Positions 58,014 through 64,000 of a DNA stretch of 64,000 nucleotides are shown piece after piece. Source of the stretch: Paraphysomonas bandaiensis (lineage: Eukaryota > Chrysophyceae); assembly GCA_965644295.1 (NCBI GenBank), contig CBFFRP010000377.1, positions 1 to 64,000 on the forward strand, read 5' to 3'. How positions within the stretch are numbered: the stretch's first letter is position 1; each line of letters begins with the position of its first letter. The translations under genes were made by a program, and so were the position numbers. The notes below the pieces were generated by a model. The model ran no database searches. It was given only the letters and a program-made list of their open reading frames with translations, and was not told the DNA's origin.

Positions 58014-59867
58014 ATGTCTTCTCACAACGGAGAGAAGCCCAGGAAGCGCATGCGGTCCTCTGGGCCCAAGAAATGTTTCGATTTCCAGCGCGGAGACTGT
58101 AAGCGTGGGAGCGAGTGCAAATTCAAGCACGTGTCTGGAGAGAGCAGCAATCAGCCCCTTCCTTCATCTAATGAAACGAAAATGAGCAGGGCAAACTTCG
58201 CTGCAAATGCTTCCAAAAATCGTTCTGCTCCTTCCAAGAAACAGAACACACCAAGTGCTAATGCCAGAATGGATCTTGATGACCCAAGTTTGAAGGCTTC
58301 TGCAGCTCCAAGCGATGTTAACAATAGCAGCGATGTTAGTAACTTCATGACCACTGATAGGTTTAGTTCTCTTTCCATATCTCCACTTCTTATTCAAGCG
58401 ATTGAGACCAAGATGGGCTACGAGACAATGACCCGTGTTCAGAGCTCCTCGTTGTCTATTATTTTGTCTGGGCGCGACTGCATGGCTAAAGCGAAGACGG
58501 GTACTGGAAAGACTTTGGCATTTTTAATTCCTGCTGTCGAGCGAATGCTTCTGCGAGAAGCGTCTGGTCCCTCCAAATCACAACGGCAACAATCTGGAGG
58601 TATAAGTACACTGGTATTGTCACCGACTCGGGAGCTCGCCAACCAGATTGCACAGGAGGCAATTACCTTGTTAAGTCTTATCCCTGGTAAACGTGTAGTC
58701 ACCCTGGTAGGTGGTACCAACCGCAAGGCCGATGTGCGAGAATTAAATGCTGGGAATATAGCTGTTCTTGTGGCCACCCCTGGGCGGTTGCAAGACCATC
58801 TGGAGAATACTTCTGGGATTAGTGACAGATTAAGCCGTCTTCATACCCTTGTCCTTGATGAGGCCGACAACCTACTTGAAATGGGCTTTAAACCCGCGAT
58901 TGACTCTATCTTGTCTCATTTACCACCAAAAGAACAAAGACAGACTCTCCTGTTCTCAGCAACAGTACCTCCCTCGGTGAGGCAGGTGGCAGCCTCTTCC
59001 CTGAAATCTGATGCTGAGTTTGTGGATACTGTGGGTGAGGATGCTGCCGCGCAAACACACCTGCATGTGGAGCAACGGTGTCTAGTAGCGGGCATGGAGG
59101 ATTTACCTGCCGCAGTGTTGGCAGTGCTTGCCCAGCAAATGCGTGGTACTGGGACATACAAAATCATAGTATTTTTCACTACGGCCCGTGTAACCGCCTA
59201 CATGGCTGCACTCTTCAGGCGTATGAGAGTTTCAGACCGCACCATCTCAGATGGACTATCCAAGGTCATGGAAATCCACTCGAGAAAGAGTCAGGCTCAG
59301 CGCACGAAAACGTCAGCCCTCTTCAGGGACAGCAGTCGGTCTATTCTATTCAGCTCTGATGTGTCTGCCCGTGGTATGGACTATCCTGATGTCACTTTTG
59401 TGCTGCAAGTAGGCCTCACGGAGCGGGAGCAGTACGTGCACCGCCTAGGACGTACAGCCCGTGCAGGTAAAGGTGGATCAGGTGTACTTATTCTCCACGA
59501 CTTTGAAGAAAAGCACATGCTGCAGCGGGAGATAAAGGATATGCCATTGGAAGTTGTATCTGGTGACTCTGTGGGCTTAGATGAAGGGGCAAGGCAGGTG
59601 GCAGCGAGGGCTGTGTCAGAATGTGCTGCAGATAGTGATGGTAGACGTTGTGCAGAGCAAGCCTACCAGGCTTGGCTGGGGTTCTACAACAGTAATTTGA
59701 AAAACCTAAAGATAGATAAGGTGAAACTCGTGGAGATGGCTAATAAGTACGCTCTCTCCATGGGGCTACGAGAGCCGCCCGCCTTGTTGGCGAAAACTGT
59801 TGGAAAAATGAACCTAAAGGGGGTACCTGGACTCAATATCGACAAGGGGCCAAGCAAGCGAAAGTGA
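58014..59867 (+). CDS. DEAD-box RNA helicase with N-terminal CCCH zinc finger
   Basis: Intronless, 617 residues. A CCCH finger (CFDFQRGDCKRGSECKFKH, C-x7-C-x5-C-x3-H) at residues 20-39 is followed by a Ser/Asn-rich linker. Core motifs in order: Q-motif area MTRVQSSSLSII, AKTGTGKT, PTRELANQ, TPGRLQDH, DEADN (motif II is DEAD), SATVPPS, then motif IV IIVFFTTARV, V SSDVSARGMDYPD and VI HRLGRTARAG. The C-terminal half is most like the MSS116 group of helicases that unwind structured RNA. The zinc finger is an extra RNA-binding element. Organelle targeting is not obvious at the N-terminus. Confidence 0.92.
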   Translation: MSSHNGEKPRKRMRSSGPKKCFDFQRGDCKRGSECKFKHVSGESSNQPLPSSNETKMSRANFAANASKNRSAPSKKQNTPSANARMDLDDPSLKASAAPSDVNNSSDVSNFMTTDRFSSLSISPLLIQAIETKMGYETMTRVQSSSLSIILSGRDCMAKAKTGTGKTLAFLIPAVERMLLREASGPSKSQRQQSGGISTLVLSPTRELANQIAQEAITLLSLIPGKRVVTLVGGTNRKADVRELNAGNIAVLVATPGRLQDHLENTSGISDRLSRLHTLVLDEADNLLEMGFKPAIDSILSHLPPKEQRQTLLFSATVPPSVRQVAASSLKSDAEFVDTVGEDAAAQTHLHVEQRCLVAGMEDLPAAVLAVLAQQMRGTGTYKIIVFFTTARVTAYMAALFRRMRVSDRTISDGLSKVMEIHSRKSQAQRTKTSALFRDSSRSILFSSDVSARGMDYPDVTFVLQVGLTEREQYVHRLGRTARAGKGGSGVLILHDFEEKHMLQREIKDMPLEVVSGDSVGLDEGARQVAARAVSECAADSDGRRCAEQAYQAWLGFYNSNLKNLKIDKVKLVEMANKYALSMGLREPPALLAKTVGKMNLKGVPGLNIDKGPSKRK

Positions 59868-60059
59868 AGTGTGTGTTTGGAGTAACGATACAGCTTTTTA
59901 GATGTAAATTGCGCATATAGTTTTGCAACTTTTAGATTTAAAATAATAGCTCTGTTTACTTAGGAAAAGTTGCGTGCCTTTTGAATTGATGGCCGACTAA
60001 TGGTGAAAGGGTTGGAGTGCGTTTAGTGTATTCATTCACAGCAATGTGAGAAACGCACT
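59868..60059. other. 3' flank of helicase gene
   Basis: AT-rich, nothing recognised. Confidence 0.4.
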
Positions 60060-60475
60060 GTGATTATTTGTAGTTATACACAATTGTGTCGTTTCGCATA
60101 AAACTCATCACCCACATAATTTTAGCTTTCTGATAATAACTAGTCAGTCATTCGAAACTCATAACAATCTTAGCTCTGCTAAACAACCTCTCACAAACAT
60201 TGGTAGTGCTATACAAAGGCTACATGCAACGATATCCCGTTGGCTTCTTGTGCTTTCTGCTGGCTCATCGTCCCCATCACCTTTCTTCTCTTCATCGGAT
60301 TCACCTTCGTCTTCATCGGATCATCAACTTTTAACTGGACATCATTCAGATCAAGCTGTTTGTATTCATCTGACTGCAAAAGTTTACATCTTTCTGATTG
60401 AGACAAAAGCACCCCTATCCACTTTCTTCGAATTAATCGCAACATTAAAATCTCACCCATCGTTCCATGCACCTC
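60060..60475 (-). pseudogene. hAT transposase remnant (C-terminal dimerisation region)
   Basis: On the - strand at about 60,210-60,065 one frame reads STTNVCERLFSRAKIVMSFE, stop, then LTSYYQKAKIMWVMSFMRND. SxxxxERLFSxAK is the typical hAT C-terminal dimerisation motif. The upstream frame (60,472-60,209) is helical and charged, and joins through a frame change plus a stop. It is a decayed fragment. Confidence 0.5.
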
Positions 60476-60479
60476 TTGA

Positions 60480-61525
60480 CCGTATCATGCAGTGTAGTGA
60501 TCCTATTCTTATCGTCGGCTGCATTTTGAAATTAAACATTTACTTGAAGTTAAACAGTTACACTATAAGTTGGGAAATACAAACAATATGAAAGGAGCAA
60601 TCAAAACACAATATGGTGACCGATGCTATACCTGTAGTCTTGAAGCGCTACTTTGTCCTCAAAAGGACTTTGCAATAAAGATCGCACCTTTGATATACTC
60701 GACTCTAGATCGCGTATTGGCCGATGGGGTTAAGAAATATTGAGAAAGAGTTCAGCATGGATTGGGATGGGAGAACATCAACATCACAATACTAGGTTGA
60801 TGGAAAAGTAGAGATATTTCAAGATACTGATCAGAGTAAGTGAAATTTTATTCGATATTCTCCCGGAACCAGCAGGTGATCTTCGGCTTGCATCTACACC
60901 GAACAATCCAGTACATCCCTACGATCGAATTCACGTGTAGTTCTCAGTAGAAATTGTACATCCATCACTCTGTCGCGACAGTCATCAGAGCGTTTGAATA
61001 CAAGAAAATCATACACTTCTATGGAAATACGGTTCTAGAATAACGTTCCTTACGAAGAGTCCGTGAAACTATTGTCTATATGACTCATATTTGGCCTTGA
61101 ATGTCAGGACGACTCTGGAATCAACACAACAAACAACAGACAGAGCAGACATCTTAACGAGACACTGCTGGGAACGCCACTTACTCACCTATCAACTTCA
61201 AAAGCAGACAATACATTGGTCATATTTATACAGTCCAAATACAACTGTATATCAAAGCTGAGTGTGTATCGCTAATTCGAGTGTGTGTATGTGCAGTATG
61301 CGGATATGTATACGGAGGGTACAGCAGTATATCATGTATCGTAGTGGTGTAGTGCACTGTAGTTCTATATGGAGTTGCTCAGACAGTATCAGTCTCCAAC
61401 ATATCAACGAAAACATTCACATAGAGACGAAGAGGAACGAAGAGAACTACGACTGATAATCCCATCCCTTCTCTTGAATCAGAGAGTATCGAATAGACCT
61501 TGCGGCTGATAGAAAGGACACAGGC
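60480..61525. other. Spacer and 5' region of the LRR/EF-hand gene
   Basis: 60,480-61,200 has no recognisable gene and may contain more of the hAT remnant. 61,260-61,390 has the GTGTGTAT/ACAGCAGTA texture seen upstream of other genes. Confidence 0.35.
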
Positions 61526-64000
61526 ATGATTCTATTCGGCGGTGCCAAACATGACAAGAGTGTGTCTTACGGCCGCCCGATAACAGCGAGTGAGCTCAAG
61601 AGGTATGGCTGTAGTAGCATGTTATCGCGCTATGTGTTTACGGGTTGTTAGCATATACTTGACGTGTCGACAGCGCTGTGAGCGTGATAATGTACAGCTG
61701 CCCCAAAAATTTGAGCAGGTGCGTCACTGGATTGTCACCTTATTGCATGTCATTTGCTCGGCAGGAGCTGACTCGTCGAATACAACAGGCAGGAAAGACG
61801 TCAACTAAATCAAAATTGTCACTAAATAATGCGGGCATGGAAGATCATCATGTGGGTATTACAACTCTACTGTCGTGTTTATTGATTTGATGACAGGTTA
61901 TCTACCTTGTGGAGTCACTAGCAGTGGCACCTGTTTTAGCTAAGCTAGATATCAGAGATAATAATTTTACTGAAAAGGTAAAAGTTCTTTACCGAGTTCC
62001 GGCTGTGTATTAATGTTCGAGTTTCAGGGTGCAAGTTTTTTACTAAGGCTGCTACGTGGGCAGGTGAAGCTCATCAGATCCGTACATATTGACAAACGGC
62101 TACATGCTAACTTTTTGGGGTCCATCGATATTGGTGAACCATCTGAGCAATTGTCTGAGAAAGTAGTGTCTGACATTCGGAAATACTCGGAGATCCTGGC
62201 CTACTGCAATGCACAGACTGTAGTCCGGAGAATACATGCCGGGAACGGTTCTCCAGTGAGTGTCCTCCATAGTGCGCATTCTTCTATAGCTTACCATGTG
62301 CTGTTACTAGGTCGAGATATCAGCAGATAATCTACAGGTGCTATGGCGGGAGGTTGTGGGTCGACCGGCCAGCAAACAGCTTTTGGCTGATACTATTGAC
62401 GCATATGGCACTGGAACATCCCTCACTTACCCGCAATGCGAAGTCGCATTGCTTCAGGAGCTTCAGGAGAGTGGGGCCATCCCGACATTATCAAAAACGT
62501 GAGTTTCGTATATAGTTGATTTTGGATTGTGAATATTGTGTGCCACTTCATGTACTGTGTCATTGCGTGATCCTATTTTAAAATGGAAAGCTGTGCAGGC
62601 AGTTTGGTATGTTTAAAACTGAGGAGGAAATGGTACTACTTAATCCCATTAGACAATCGAAGAAAGTGGCGGAGGATAATATGGAACAGAAGAACGCTCT
62701 TGATCACCCTGTACTATCGAAGAGCTTTTCTGGAGGGCCAGAATCTGGTAAAAGGTCCCTATCTTTTTCTCCGAAAAAGCACTCTTCTTGGAGGAAGAGA
62801 CTGACCAGCTTTGCATCTACAAGCTCTGCTGGAGAAAAAGAGGAGGAAATGTCGCACAAAGCCGATGATAGTTTCGGTCCTACGCCTGCAGATTGCAGTA
62901 GCCATGGGCCCGATTCTCCTGGTAAAGAAACGACTACCGGCGATGATAGTTGCAAGGACTTGAAGGGGAATTCTCATGCTTCAGAGTCAGATTCCCCACT
63001 TGAGGACGCGATGATTGATGAGAATGATTGTGAGGGTGATAGGGGTCATTCTGAAATTTCAGGGTCAGTGTCCCCACTTAAGGAGGTGGTGACTGATGGT
63101 GATAGGGACCATTCTGAAATTTCAGGGTCAGTGTCCCCACTTAAGGAGGTGGTGACTGATGGTGATAGGGACCATTCTGAAATTTCAGGGTCAGTGTCCC
63201 CACTTAAGGAGGTGGTGACTGATGGTGATGGGGGTAATGAGGGTGATGAGGGATATTCTGAAGTATCTGAGTCAGATTTCGCACTTAAGGAGGCGGTGTC
63301 TGATGGTGATGATGAGGGGGGTGATGAGCGACCTTCTATATGTTCTGTTGAAAGTTCTCCTGGGGATGATGTTTCCGATGGAACAAGTGATGCTACGCAG
63401 GATATAAATGTGGAAGAGTCCTGTACTGATAATATCGAGTCCCAGACTGTGGGGTCAGATATTGGCTGTCTGTCGGGAAGCCATGAGGACAATGAATACT
63501 CTCACCCCAAGGCGTACCTCTTTAGTTTAATTGACCGCAACTGTGACGGGCGGCTGACACTGACTGAGTTCGTTCAGGCTCTTCGGACGCACCCGGAAGT
63601 GTCTCGCGTGCTACGTCTACCGAGCCACATCAGACAGGAAGATGGGAGTCGAGACAAGTGTGTGATGGTTTTCAACGAAATGGACTCGGACAATAGTGGC
63701 ATTATAGACAGACGAAAATTTTTGTTGTATGTCGACAGCTTTGATTTCGACCGGGCGATGGATGAGTCAGGGCGGTCGGGCGATGACAAGGTGGGGTATC
63801 AATCTGGCGGAGATAGCAGTGAAGGAGACGATGAGAAGGTAGTGAAAGATATGGTGCCTCCTCCAATTAGCGCAAGATCGCCGATTCGATACCAAAATAG
63901 TCTGGGAACCCGCAAATCAATTGGCACTCAAAACACAGTTCAGACGTCACTTTTGTCTAGTAGTTACCCTCCTGGCAAGGTGGGCGCAGTTCAGGTACGT
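61526..64000 (+). CDS. LRR-like and EF-hand protein, incomplete at right edge
   Basis: Multi-exon gene. The ATG at 61,526 starts MILFGGAKHDKSVSYGRP; the phase of the first junction (61,602/61,674) does not match the next exon, so the first exon is tentative. Later exons: about 61,765-61,851, 61,899-61,978, 62,029-62,254, 62,330-62,500 and 62,599 onward. EDHHVIYLVESLAVAPVLAKLDIRDNNFTEKGASFLLRLL is a leucine-rich-repeat-like segment (split here by an intron). A long acidic Ser/Asp/Glu-rich stretch includes three 21-residue tandem units. One canonical EF-hand loop (DRNCDGRLTLTE, about 63,530) and a second weaker one (DSDNSGIIDRRK, last position Lys) follow. The last bases CAGGTACGT look like a splice donor. 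A calcium-responsive scaffold is plausible. Confidence 0.65.
63047..63235 (+). repeat. 63-bp coding tandem repeat, three copies
   Basis: CATTCTGAAATTTCAGGG begins units at 63,047, 63,110 and 63,173. Each encodes HSEISGSVSPLKEVVTDGD plus two residues. The copies are almost identical, so the array is recent. Confidence 0.9.

Noticed and set aside
60250-60591. 113-codon Ser-rich + strand frame
   Set aside because: Antisense to the hAT-like remnant and without motifs.

Overview
This is a nuclear window from a eukaryote, most likely a flagellated stramenopile (heterokont). The pointers are short GT-AG introns (about 45-60 nt) in most genes, AT-rich gene-poor spacers, a secreted protein with runs of the GQPT motif that I associate with diatoms, brown algae and relatives, a Copia-type gag whose protease reads DNQ, and ciliary genes (IFT88, IFT25). 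No plastid gene is seen, so a photosynthetic lifestyle cannot be judged. All gene models were spliced by hand from the sequence.

Bases 1-9,543 are nested transposable elements. A Ty3/gypsy-like gag-pol with a C-terminal chromo-like region runs on the + strand (1-4,217) and is followed by a candidate 3' LTR. On the - strand lies a chimera. A Copia-like gag/protease fragment (9,543-8,310) continues in frame into a GC-rich non-LTR (LINE-like) fragment (8,310-4,717) carrying OTU-like modules, a SET domain and the first half of an APE-type endonuclease. The LINE part is broken by a 176-bp tandem duplication and a frameshift, and has no reverse transcriptase left.

Bases 10,038-36,272 hold EIF2B5 (+), a CELF/Bruno-type RNA-binding protein (+), a secreted EGF-like protein (-), a DC1 zinc-finger protein (+), a decayed DDE transposase (-), a coiled-coil protein (-), a repeat-rich single-pass surface protein (+), mitochondrial-type ClpB/Hsp78 (+) and a Rab8-like GTPase (-).

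Bases 36,842-64,000 hold a BRCC36-like deubiquitinase (+), GatB (-), an ankyrin protein (+), IFT25 (-), SmD3 (+), a conserved multi-exon membrane protein (-), IFT88 (-), a CCCH-DEAD-box helicase (+), a hAT remnant (-) and an LRR/EF-hand gene running off the right edge (+). Genes are often divergent pairs 500-720 bp apart, and these shared 5' regions have a distinctive TACAG/GTAC/TGTA-rich texture, including a 450-bp CATA microsatellite.

The most interesting signals are the LINE-like element with SET and OTU modules, a dispersed family of truncated retroposon copies with clear target-site duplications (24.6, 40.1, 47.6 and 48.6 kb), the atypical reverse-transcriptase active site and in-frame gag-TGA-pol arrangement of the Ty3-like element, and the uncharacterised membrane protein beside IFT88.
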